Source: Mesoflavibacter profundi (GTDB lineage Bacteria > Bacteroidota > Bacteroidia > Flavobacteriales > Flavobacteriaceae). Taken from it: DNA of 64,000 nt. Position 1 is the stretch's first letter. Every line of letters begins with the position of its first letter. Both the position numbers and the translations under genes were made by a program. This document shows positions 44,696-51,223 of the stretch, one piece after another. The stretch is from assembly GCF_014764305.1 (NCBI RefSeq), contig NZ_CP061703.1:819501-883500 (forward strand). The letters are read 5' to 3'. Below the pieces are notes generated by a model. That model worked only from the letters and a program-made list of their open reading frames with translations. It made no database searches and was not told where the DNA came from.

Positions 44696-45193
44696 ATGGA
44701 TATATTTTTAACCATTATAGGCTTTGCTTTTATACTTTTAGGCTTAGTTGGTAGTGTGCTACCTATTTTACCTGGTCCGCCTTTAAGTGGGATTGGATTG
44801 CTTTTATTACATCTAACAGAATATGTACCAAATAATTCCTTATTTATAGGTATTACTTTACTAATTGCTATATTAATTTTTGCAATGGATTATATTATTC
44901 CTGCAATTGGAACTAAAAAATTTGGTGGCTCTAAAGCTGGAATGATAGGAACTACTATTGGTTTATTTTTTGGATTATTTACTCCTATTCCTGGCGGAAT
45001 TATTATAGGTCCTTTTATAGGTGCATTTTTAGGTGAATTATCTAATAAAGCAGACACAAATACAGCTTTAAAAGCTGCATTTGGCTCTTTTCTAGGTTTT
45101 ATTACAGGAACTTTTTTAAAGTTTACTGTCGCTGTAATTTATCTTGGATATTTTGTGTCCATTTTTTGGGAAAACAAACACTTATTATTTTAA
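44696..45193 (+). CDS. DUF456 membrane protein
   Basis: 165 residues with about five helices rich in Gly, as in DUF456: LLGLVGSVLPILPGPPLSG, PAIGTKKFGGSKAGMIGTTIGLFFG and PIPGGIIIGPFIGAFLGEL. Function unknown. It is divergent from the second BlaI gene and shares its operator region, so it may belong to that regulon. Confidence 0.87.
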   Translation: MDIFLTIIGFAFILLGLVGSVLPILPGPPLSGIGLLLLHLTEYVPNNSLFIGITLLIAILIFAMDYIIPAIGTKKFGGSKAGMIGTTIGLFFGLFTPIPGGIIIGPFIGAFLGELSNKADTNTALKAAFGSFLGFITGTFLKFTVAVIYLGYFVSIFWENKHLLF

Positions 45194-45198
45194 AATAA

Positions 45199-45226
45199 TA
45201 AAGCAACATCGGGCGATGTTGCTTTA
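45199..45226 (+). terminator. Terminator after the DUF456 gene
   Basis: A 12-bp stem TAAAGCAACATC/GATGTTGCTTTA with the loop GGGC lies six bases after the stop. The stem is strong and the T tract short. Confidence 0.7.
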
Positions 45227-45326
45227 TACTGTGTGTAAATGTAAATGCTATTAATCAAACTAAGGTTTGAAAGGGAAAAATACTAAAATTAATAGTTATA
45301 CAAATATAATTAATTGTAATTAAGAC

Positions 45327-45371
45327 ACTTACGGTTTTAACCGTATAATAATTACGGTAAAAACCGTAAGT
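45327..45371. promoter_or_regulatory. Large nested dyad with four ACGGT/ACCGT arms
   Basis: Two 19-bp arms, ACTTACGGTTTTAACCGTA and TACGGTAAAAACCGTAAGT, match as an inverted repeat in 18 of 19 positions across a 7-bp spacer. Each arm is itself a palindrome (ACGGTTttAACCGT; TTACGGTaaaaACCGTAA). It lies 69 bases beyond the stop of the response-regulator gene. It may be a protein-binding site, a terminator or both. Confidence 0.6.
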
Positions 45372-45440
45372 CTTAGCTATAGCTTGAGTTTTGAGGCGTT
45401 TTTTTTAGATGAAAAAAATTAAAAAAAATTGTAATTAATA

Positions 45441-46130
45441 TTATATGTAGCCTTTTTCTTTCGCTATATTAATTAGAGTTTCGTCTTTTCCATCTTCGAC
45501 AAAAAATAGTTCTTTAAGGTTTTTCTTTCTTTTTTCTATCGCACTTAAAGTTAAATCTAAATGTTTTACTAAGTCTTTTGTCTTTATTCCTAAAGATAAT
45601 AGATGTAGCATTTTATGATTAATTAAATCCAAAGAAATAGGATTTTGAAGACTTTTTCTTAAAACTTTGTTTACTGTACCGCTATAAAATGGTGGATTAT
45701 TTTGAATGGCTTGAAACGCACTAGCTAATTCGCTAGAAGTTAAATCGCTTTTTATTAAAAAGCCTTCTGGGTTTATAGTTCTAATAATATCGTGTATTCT
45801 ATAAACTTCTTCATACATTGTTAGTATAACAACTTTTGCATCTGGATCTGTAAGCTTAACACGTTTTGCTAGATCTTCTCCGTTTTTATATAATCCATCT
45901 TCAGATTCTGGTATACTTATATCAAAAAAATAGATATCATATGGTTGTCCTATGTTTTTGGATCTATTTATAGCTTTTAAAGCCGAATCACAATCTGAAG
46001 CTATATCTATTTCTAAAGTTTGCGATTCTTTTTTTGTAGCCATTAATGTATGCATATATCCTTCTATGATCATTGGATGATCATCTACCATTAATATTTT
46101 AAGTTCTTGATTTTTCATTTGTTTAGACAT
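45441..46130 (-). CDS. Response regulator with divergent LuxR-like output
   Basis: 229 residues. The receiver has Asp16/Asp17, phospho-acceptor Asp70 in YFFDISIPESEDG, TMYE and the Lys in FLIKSDLT. The C-terminal 65 residues (HKMLHLLSLGIKTKDLVKHLDLTLSAIEKRKKNLKELF) have the pattern of a LuxR/NarL helix-turn-helix but lack several consensus residues. It overlaps the kinase gene by eight bases, so the two form a two-component pair. A large dyad lies downstream. Confidence 0.87.
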   Translation of the reverse strand: MSKQMKNQELKILMVDDHPMIIEGYMHTLMATKKESQTLEIDIASDCDSALKAINRSKNIGQPYDIYFFDISIPESEDGLYKNGEDLAKRVKLTDPDAKVVILTMYEEVYRIHDIIRTINPEGFLIKSDLTSSELASAFQAIQNNPPFYSGTVNKVLRKSLQNPISLDLINHKMLHLLSLGIKTKDLVKHLDLTLSAIEKRKKNLKELFFVEDGKDETLINIAKEKGYI

Positions 46131-48138
46131 TTGGGACGTAAATGTGTATTGTTGTTCCTTGTTGTAGTTGTGTTTGTATATCTAGTTTTCCTTTAATTTC
46201 TTTAAGTCTATCACTAATGTTTTTTAATCCAATTCCTTTTTTGGACTTATTAGCATCAAATCCTACTCCATTATCAACTATGCTTAAATTTAATGTATTT
46301 TTTTCTAAACTAAAAGTGATATCAACTTTACTGGCTTTTGCATGCTTATAGGTATTTTGCATTGTTTCTTGCAAGATACGATAGAGATGAATTTTAATTT
46401 TATTATCTAAATTATCCCAGTTTATATTGGAGTCTGCATTAAAGGTATATGCTATACCGTAAGCCATCATTTGCGCATCAACTAAAGATTTAATCATATC
46501 TAAATAACCTGATTTAACAAAATCTGTATTTAACTCGTGCGATACTTTTCTTATATCTTCTTCAATGTTTTTTAATTCGTGTATATAATTACTTCTTTTT
46601 AATGTAGCTTCTTCTGTGTTTAAATTATTTAAACTGTCTAAACTTAGTCTAGCACCAAAAAGCCTACCTAAAATACCATCATGAATTTCTTGAGAGATTC
46701 GATTTTTTTCTATTGTTCTAGCTTCGTCTATTTTATCTTGTTGCGATAGCATAAGCCCATAAATCTCTTCGTTAGCTTGTTGTTGCTGTTTTTCTAATTG
46801 AAGTTCTTTATTTTTTTCTCTTTGAGATTTTATGACATATAAGAAAAATAGTGTTGCTAATAATCCAATAGATATAAAGATTAACCACTGTCTCTGTTTA
46901 GTGATTTGTTCTTTCTCTTGTAGTATAGCATCTGTTTCAAACTCTATTCTAGCAAATTTATTTCGCGCAACTCTTTCATTTAAAACTAAGCTGTCATTAA
47001 ATTTTATGTGTTTATATAGATAATCTTTAGAAGAAGCTCCTGTTTCAGTTTTACTCTTTAGAATGAGTGCATTTAGAATATCTTGATTTTCGTCTGCTTT
47101 AATTGCAAATTTATAAGCTAGATCTGCAAATTTTTTAGCTGAATCTGATTGTTCCTTTGATAAATAAAATTCTGATAAAAATGCGCAGATACTTGATTGC
47201 TCCATATCATCGTTTTCGTCTGCTGCAGTTTGATAAGCCTCTTTTAAGGTGTTTTCTATTTGCGTAGTTGTTTCGCCTAACAAAAACTTGGAATAAGCTA
47301 TATTAGATATTATTGAAGCATAACTAGATGGATCAGATAGTTTTAGTTGACCTATGTTTTTTATACTTTGTAAAATAGAAATTGCCTTACTGTATTCCTT
47401 TTTTCTGCGATAAGCTAAAGCAATATTCATTGTAGAATAATCCTGTAAATTTTGATAATCTGGATCTTTTATTTTGTTTGCATAACTTAAGGCTTTATCA
47501 TGATATTCTATAGATCGATCAAATTGTTGTATTTGACTATTTACAATACCTACTAAATTATTTAACGCCCAAAGACTGTAATTTTTATTATCAGAACTTG
47601 GTAAGGCTTCTAAAATTTTAATTCCATTAATTGCATTATTTTCTGCTCCAATAAAATCTCGTTCAGACTCCTGTATGTTAGCCATACTTAAAATGGTACT
47701 AACCTCATTTACACGATCTTTTAAATTACTGTAAATTTTTCTTGCGTTATAAAAGTAATAGTATGAGCTATCGTTTTTATTATTATTATAATAATGAAAC
47801 GCAAGATTATGACTTGCATAAGCCATTTTTATTGAATCCTGTAATTTTGAAGCTAACTTTAAATTTTCTGAATTTACTCGATATAAAGAATCGTAATTTT
47901 CTTCTACTAAAAATAAATACGATAAAGATCTATTACTTTCTAAAATAGTTGAATCTACACCTATTTCTTTTGATAAAGCAATAGCTTTTCTTGCATAGTT
48001 GAATCTGTCTTTAAGTTCTATTTGCGAATTTTTTGAAGCTTTCCTTAACTTAACAACAGAGTCTATTAATTCTTGATCATTCTGAGCAACAAGAGTTATA
48101 CTAAGGAGGAAAAATGAAATTAAGATAAAATATCTCAA
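46123..48138 (-). CDS. TPR-containing sensor histidine kinase (HisKA_3 type)
   Basis: 671 residues. The start must be TTG at 48138, because a stop lies two codons upstream and the signal sequence MRYFILISFFLLSITLVAQ begins there. Residues about 20-385 are TPR-like helices, predicted periplasmic. A membrane helix (WLIFISIGLLATLFFLYVI, about 415) and a coiled coil follow. EKNRISQEIHDGILGRLFGARL carries the phospho-His of the NarX-like HisKA_3 type, and the HATPase shows IVDNGVGFDANKSKKGIGLKNI. The peptide-gene array lies directly upstream, so a secreted peptide is a candidate ligand. Confidence 0.9.
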   Translation of the reverse strand: MRYFILISFFLLSITLVAQNDQELIDSVVKLRKASKNSQIELKDRFNYARKAIALSKEIGVDSTILESNRSLSYLFLVEENYDSLYRVNSENLKLASKLQDSIKMAYASHNLAFHYYNNNKNDSSYYYFYNARKIYSNLKDRVNEVSTILSMANIQESERDFIGAENNAINGIKILEALPSSDNKNYSLWALNNLVGIVNSQIQQFDRSIEYHDKALSYANKIKDPDYQNLQDYSTMNIALAYRRKKEYSKAISILQSIKNIGQLKLSDPSSYASIISNIAYSKFLLGETTTQIENTLKEAYQTAADENDDMEQSSICAFLSEFYLSKEQSDSAKKFADLAYKFAIKADENQDILNALILKSKTETGASSKDYLYKHIKFNDSLVLNERVARNKFARIEFETDAILQEKEQITKQRQWLIFISIGLLATLFFLYVIKSQREKNKELQLEKQQQQANEEIYGLMLSQQDKIDEARTIEKNRISQEIHDGILGRLFGARLSLDSLNNLNTEEATLKRSNYIHELKNIEEDIRKVSHELNTDFVKSGYLDMIKSLVDAQMMAYGIAYTFNADSNINWDNLDNKIKIHLYRILQETMQNTYKHAKASKVDITFSLEKNTLNLSIVDNGVGFDANKSKKGIGLKNISDRLKEIKGKLDIQTQLQQGTTIHIYVPNV

Positions 48139-48186
48139 ATTTTAATGGATTGATAATTTATTCTAAAAATAAAAAAAATAGTAAAT

Positions 48187-48218
48187 AAAAAAACCCTTTT
48201 AAGTTTAAAAAGGGTTTT
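48187..48218 (-). terminator. Terminator of the peptide array
   Basis: The stem AAAACCCTTTT/AAAAGGGTTTT, followed by a T/A-rich tail, stands between peptide copy 1 and the kinase gene. It separates the abundant peptide transcript from the kinase message, with some read-through possible. Confidence 0.82.
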
Positions 48219-48238
48219 ATATATCTATTTAAAAAATT

Positions 48239-48409
48239 CTATCCGTTTGTTGGTGGTGTTACTCCTTTTTTGTCCTTCATTGCTGTAACATTTACCTGTA
48301 CTTTTTTAACCTCTTTATTTGTAAGCGAAGTGTCGCTTGTTAAAGCACTTACTCCGGTTAATAATACGATTGCTATTAATGCTATTATTGTGATTTTAAG
48401 GGATTTCAT
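48239..48409 (-). CDS. Exported 56-residue peptide, tandem copy 1 (last in the array)
   Basis: The frame runs ATG (48409) to TAG and encodes 56 residues. It opens with MKSLKITIIALIAIVLLTGV, a signal peptide with a possible cut after VSA, and ends MKDKKGVTPPTNG. This copy differs most from the others: SDTSLTNKE instead of SDTTPTNKE, and VNV instead of VDV, and it ends in GGA TAG where the other four have GGT TAA. Unknown family. Confidence 0.82.
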   Translation of the reverse strand: MKSLKITIIALIAIVLLTGVSALTSDTSLTNKEVKKVQVNVTAMKDKKGVTPPTNG

Positions 48410-48441
48410 GTTCTGTATTTTTTATTGAATTAATTAATTGT

Positions 48442-48612
48442 TTAACCGTTTGTTGGTGGTGTTACTCCTTTTTTGTCTTTCATTGCTGTAACATCTACCT
48501 GTACTTTTTTAACCTCTTTATTGGTAGGTGTAGTCTCGCTAGTTAAAGCACTTACTCCGGTTAATAATACGATTGCTATTAATGCGATTATTGTGATTTT
48601 AAGGGATTTCAT
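48442..48612 (-). CDS. Exported 56-residue peptide, tandem copy 2
   Basis: 56 residues, ATG at 48612, stop TAA. The same signal sequence as copy 1, then LTSETTPTNKEVKKVQVDV and the constant end TAMKDKKGVTPPTNG. It is separated from copy 1 by 32 bases of AT-rich spacer that is itself repeated. The Asp-to-Glu change (SET for SDT) is its only difference from copies 3-5 in the predicted mature part. Confidence 0.82.
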   Translation of the reverse strand: MKSLKITIIALIAIVLLTGVSALTSETTPTNKEVKKVQVDVTAMKDKKGVTPPTNG

Positions 48613-48645
48613 GTTCTTCATTTTTTTTATTGAATTAATTAATTT

Positions 48646-48816
48646 TTAACCGTTTGTTGGTGGCGTTACTCCTTTTTTATCTTTCATTGCTGTAACATCT
48701 ACCTGTACTTTTTTAACCTCCTTATTGGTAGGTGTAGTGTCGCTTGTTAAAGTGCTTACTCCGGTTAATAATACGATTGCTATTAATGAGATTGTTGTGA
48801 TTTTAAGGGATTTCAT
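48646..48816 (-). CDS. Exported 56-residue peptide, tandem copy 3
   Basis: 56 residues, ATG at 48816, stop TAA. The signal peptide differs slightly (MKSLKITTISLIAIVLLTGV, then ST in place of SA). The mature part, LTSDTTPTNKEVKKVQVDV plus TAMKDKKGVTPPTNG, is identical to copies 4 and 5. Confidence 0.82.
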   Translation of the reverse strand: MKSLKITTISLIAIVLLTGVSTLTSDTTPTNKEVKKVQVDVTAMKDKKGVTPPTNG

Positions 48817-48848
48817 GTTCTTTATTTTTTATTGAATTAATTAATTGT

Positions 48849-49019
48849 TTAACCGTTTGTTGGTGGCGTTACTCCTTTTTTATCTTTCATTGCTGTAACA
48901 TCTACCTGTACTTTTTTAACCTCCTTATTGGTAGGTGTAGTGTCGCTTGTTAAAGTGCTTACTCCGGTTAATAATACGATTGCTATTAATGCGATTGTTG
49001 TGATTTTAAGGGATTTCAT
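48849..49019 (-). CDS. Exported 56-residue peptide, tandem copy 4
   Basis: 56 residues, ATG at 49019, stop TAA. It differs from copy 3 by a single residue in the signal peptide (TIAL for TISL) and has the identical mature part. The spacing between start codons in the array is 203 or 204 bases. Confidence 0.82.
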   Translation of the reverse strand: MKSLKITTIALIAIVLLTGVSTLTSDTTPTNKEVKKVQVDVTAMKDKKGVTPPTNG

Positions 49020-49051
49020 GTTCTTTATTTTTTATTGAATTAATTAATTGT

Positions 49052-49222
49052 TTAACCGTTTGTTGGTGGCGTTACTCCTTTTTTATCTTTCATTGCTGTA
49101 ACATCTACCTGTACTTTTTTAACCTCTTTATTCGTAGGTGTAGTGTCGCTAGTTAAAGTGCTTACTCCGGTTAATAAAACGATTGCTACTAACACGATTA
49201 CTGTCATTTTAAGGGATTTCAT
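49052..49222 (-). CDS. Exported 56-residue peptide, tandem copy 5 (first in the array)
   Basis: 56 residues, ATG at 49222, stop TAA. The signal peptide is the most changed (MKSLKMTVIVLVAIVLLTGV) while the mature part is identical to copies 3 and 4. Relaxed signal sequence with a fixed mature part argues for selection on the exported peptide or for gene conversion. It is the first gene after the long upstream region. Confidence 0.82.
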   Translation of the reverse strand: MKSLKMTVIVLVAIVLLTGVSTLTSDTTPTNKEVKKVQVDVTAMKDKKGVTPPTNG

Positions 49223-49515
49223 AATTTTAGTGAATATTGATTTATGTTATTATACTTGTTATTAGTTAAATTGACGCATAACTGTTTACCTATATCTTAA
49301 TAGAAATAGGTACTAATATTACATACAATGAGGGATATTGTATTTAGTATAATGGATAATTATTTAAGTGTAGTTTACTGATTTAGGGACACTTAAAAGC
49401 AAATGCGAATGTAAAATTAGTCTCTTAAAATTAGTAAATAAATCGATGAAATACAAAAAATGAAGATAAAGCGTGTATAAACAAAAAAGCATCCCTATTT
49501 TCTAAAAAGAAAAAA

Positions 49516-49572
49516 GGAAAGCTTTCCATCGGTTTAACTACTTAAACCACTGATAGAGAATTGATCTCTATC
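49516..49572. other. Cluster of three adjacent hairpins
   Basis: GGAAAGCTTTCC (49516-49527), GGTTTAActacTTAAACC (49531-49548) and GATAGAGAattgaTCTCTATC (49552-49572) follow each other with 3-base gaps. All have perfect stems. They may be part of a structured RNA or binding sites; nothing here identifies which. Confidence 0.55.
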
Positions 49573-49602
49573 AAACAACACAACTAAATTTTATTGCCAA
49601 AA

Positions 49603-49626
49603 AAAGCTCCAATGAAATGGAGCTTT
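49603..49626 (-). terminator. Terminator of tRNA-Asp
   Basis: The stem AAAGCTCCA/TGGAGCTTT with a 6-base loop is followed on the minus strand by a T run, 13 bases beyond the tRNA 3' end. Confidence 0.85.
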
Positions 49627-49638
49627 AAGCAATTTTTG

Positions 49639-49712
49639 CGGTCTGGACGGGATTCGAACCCGCGACCCCCTGCGTGACAGGCAGATATTCTAACCAGCTG
49701 AACTACCAGACC
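49639..49712 (-). tRNA. tRNA-Asp (anticodon GUC)
   Basis: 74 nt on the minus strand. The acceptor stem is GGTCTGG/CCAGACC, the D arm lies in TAGTTCAGCTGGTTAGAAT, the anticodon loop CTGTCAC gives GTC, and the T arm is CGGGTTCGAATCCCG. The discriminator is G, as expected for Asp. CCA is not encoded. Confidence 0.97.
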
Positions 49713-49778
49713 GTTGCTTTATTGCGAGTGCAAATATAAAATGCTTTTTTAATATGACAAACTTTTTTAAACTTTTTT

Positions 49779-50708
49779 TTAAATTAATTTTTGTCTTTCT
49801 AGTAAATAGGTTGATAAAATTGTATTAAAATCCCCATTAATATCTGCTTCAACATAATTAACTTTATAATTTAAACACTTATTTTTCAGTTTATTAATGT
49901 ATTTCGAGAATCCAGAAATGTAATTTTGTTTTGCCTGATCTGCATATAAATTAACAAAGTCATTAGTTTCTAAATCTAAATATTTTTTGGGCGAATTTTC
50001 AAAATTAAAATTCAGCTCTTTTTTCAAATCTAATACATGAAATAATACAACTTCGTGCTTATTATATTTTAAATGACTTAATGCTTCAAAAAGATTTTCT
50101 TCTTCAATATCAGATTGTAACATATCTGTAAATACAAATATTAAAGATCTTCTGTGTATTTTCTCAGCTATTTGATGTAAAAATTTATACGTATTAGTGT
50201 TTGAATTAACAGGCTTTTTGTTAACCAATTCATCTAGTGTGTTCAACAACATTTGGTGATGTCTTTCACTACCTTTTTCTGGTGAATAAAACTCTAAAAC
50301 ATCACTATAAACACTTAAACCTACTGCATCTCTTTGCTTTTTTAAAATTTGCATTAAAGATGCACTTGCCAAAGCAGAAAATGCTATTTTGTTTAATCTT
50401 TTAATGGATAAATTTTCGATTAATGGATAATGCATTGAGCTACTATTATCAATTATTATATGACAACGTAAATTGGTTTCGTCGTCATATTTTTTTGTAT
50501 ATAACTTATCTGTTTTCGCAAATAGTTTCCAATCTATATGCTTAGTACTATCACCTAAATTATATATTTTATGTTCAGCAAATTCGGCTGAAAACCCATG
50601 AAACGGACTTTTATGCATACCTGAGATAAAACCTTCTACAACTTGTTTTGCTAAATGCTCAAGGTTTTTAAATCCTCCAGTTTTATTAAGCTCTTTTTTT
50701 ATTTCCAT
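49779..50708 (-). CDS. DUF58 domain protein (MoxR-associated type)
   Basis: 309 residues with the DUF58 signature FHGFSAEFAEHKIYNLGDSTKHIDWKLFAKTDKLYTKKYDDETN and a following von Willebrand-A-like segment with a MIDAS-like DNSSSM and TDML. Such proteins usually work with MoxR AAA ATPases and BatA/BatB proteins in envelope stress or protein assembly, but no moxR gene is visible here. Confidence 0.87.
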   Translation of the reverse strand: MEIKKELNKTGGFKNLEHLAKQVVEGFISGMHKSPFHGFSAEFAEHKIYNLGDSTKHIDWKLFAKTDKLYTKKYDDETNLRCHIIIDNSSSMHYPLIENLSIKRLNKIAFSALASASLMQILKKQRDAVGLSVYSDVLEFYSPEKGSERHHQMLLNTLDELVNKKPVNSNTNTYKFLHQIAEKIHRRSLIFVFTDMLQSDIEEENLFEALSHLKYNKHEVVLFHVLDLKKELNFNFENSPKKYLDLETNDFVNLYADQAKQNYISGFSKYINKLKNKCLNYKVNYVEADINGDFNTILSTYLLERQKLI

Positions 50709-50731
50709 TGGGTATTTTTTTCTAAAATAAA

Positions 50732-50758
50732 AAAGGTTTGCCTTTACGACAAACCTTT
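50732..50758 (-). terminator. Terminator of trxA
   Basis: The stem AAAGGTTTG/CAAACCTTT with a 9-base loop and a T run on the minus strand lies 22 bases after the trxA stop. Confidence 0.85.
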
Positions 50759-50780
50759 GAGTATAATATTTATTAAAATT

Positions 50781-51098
50781 CTATAGAAGAGAATCTAAAG
50801 CTTCAGCATATGCATTTTTAGGCGCAACTCCGACTTGACGTCCAACTACTTCTCCGTTTTGAAAAACTAATACTGTAGGTATATTACGTACTCCATATTT
50901 TGCAGCAAATTCTTGATTAGCATCTACATCTAATTTACCAACAACAGCTTTACCTTCATATTCTGTGCTTAATTCATCTATTATTGGACCAACCATACGA
51001 CATGGTCCACACCAAGCTGCCCAAAAGTCTACCATTACAGGTTTATCACTATTTAATACTTGCTCTTCAAAATTTGCATCTGTAATTTCTAATGCCAT
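50781..51098 (-). CDS. trxA: Thioredoxin
   Basis: 105 residues, the normal thioredoxin length. The redox site is WCGPC (Cys30/Cys33) in VDFWAAWCGPCRM, the cis-Pro is in NIPTVLVFQNG, and KLDVDANQEFAAKYGVR precedes it. Cytoplasmic disulfide reductase. It is expressed as a single gene between its own terminator and a promoter-like region. Confidence 0.97.
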   Translation of the reverse strand: MALEITDANFEEQVLNSDKPVMVDFWAAWCGPCRMVGPIIDELSTEYEGKAVVGKLDVDANQEFAAKYGVRNIPTVLVFQNGEVVGRQVGVAPKNAYAEALDSLL

Positions 51099-51138
51099 AA
51101 TCTTATAATTTAATTGAATTTTTTATCTAATTTATATA

Positions 51139-51146
51139 CAAAATTA
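51139..51146 (-). promoter_or_regulatory. Possible -7 promoter element of trxA
   Basis: TAATTTTG matches the Bacteroidota TAnnTTTG element 41 bases before the trxA start. A TTTG lies only 14 bases upstream, shorter than the usual spacing, so the -33 element is uncertain. Confidence 0.4.
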
Positions 51147-51223
51147 GTCAAAAATTTTGCCAAACCTTACAGTTGTACAATTTGTTTTACTTATCACTGT
51201 ATTGTTTTAGATTATTTTAAATA

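Larger units (their letters stand above)
49223..49638. other. 416-base non-coding region upstream of the peptide array
   Basis: I see no reading frame of note. It holds small inverted repeats: TACCTAT/ATAGGTA (about 49287-49312), TACAAT/ATTGTA (about 49324-49342) and TTAAGTGT/ACACTTAA (about 49364-49395). A cluster of three hairpins follows at 49516-49572, then the tRNA-Asp terminator. No consensus TAnnTTTG box was found in front of the array; TATAAT on the minus strand near 49250 is the only promoter-like string. Confidence 0.6.

Noticed and set aside
48239-49222. CRISPR array reading of the 203-bp periodic repeat
   Set aside because: The unit is far too long, consists of conserved coding frames, and there are no spacers or cas genes.
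49516-49712. Integration (att) site next to tRNA-Asp
   Set aside because: I found no integrase gene and no duplicated tRNA 3' end nearby; the hairpins alone do not support it.
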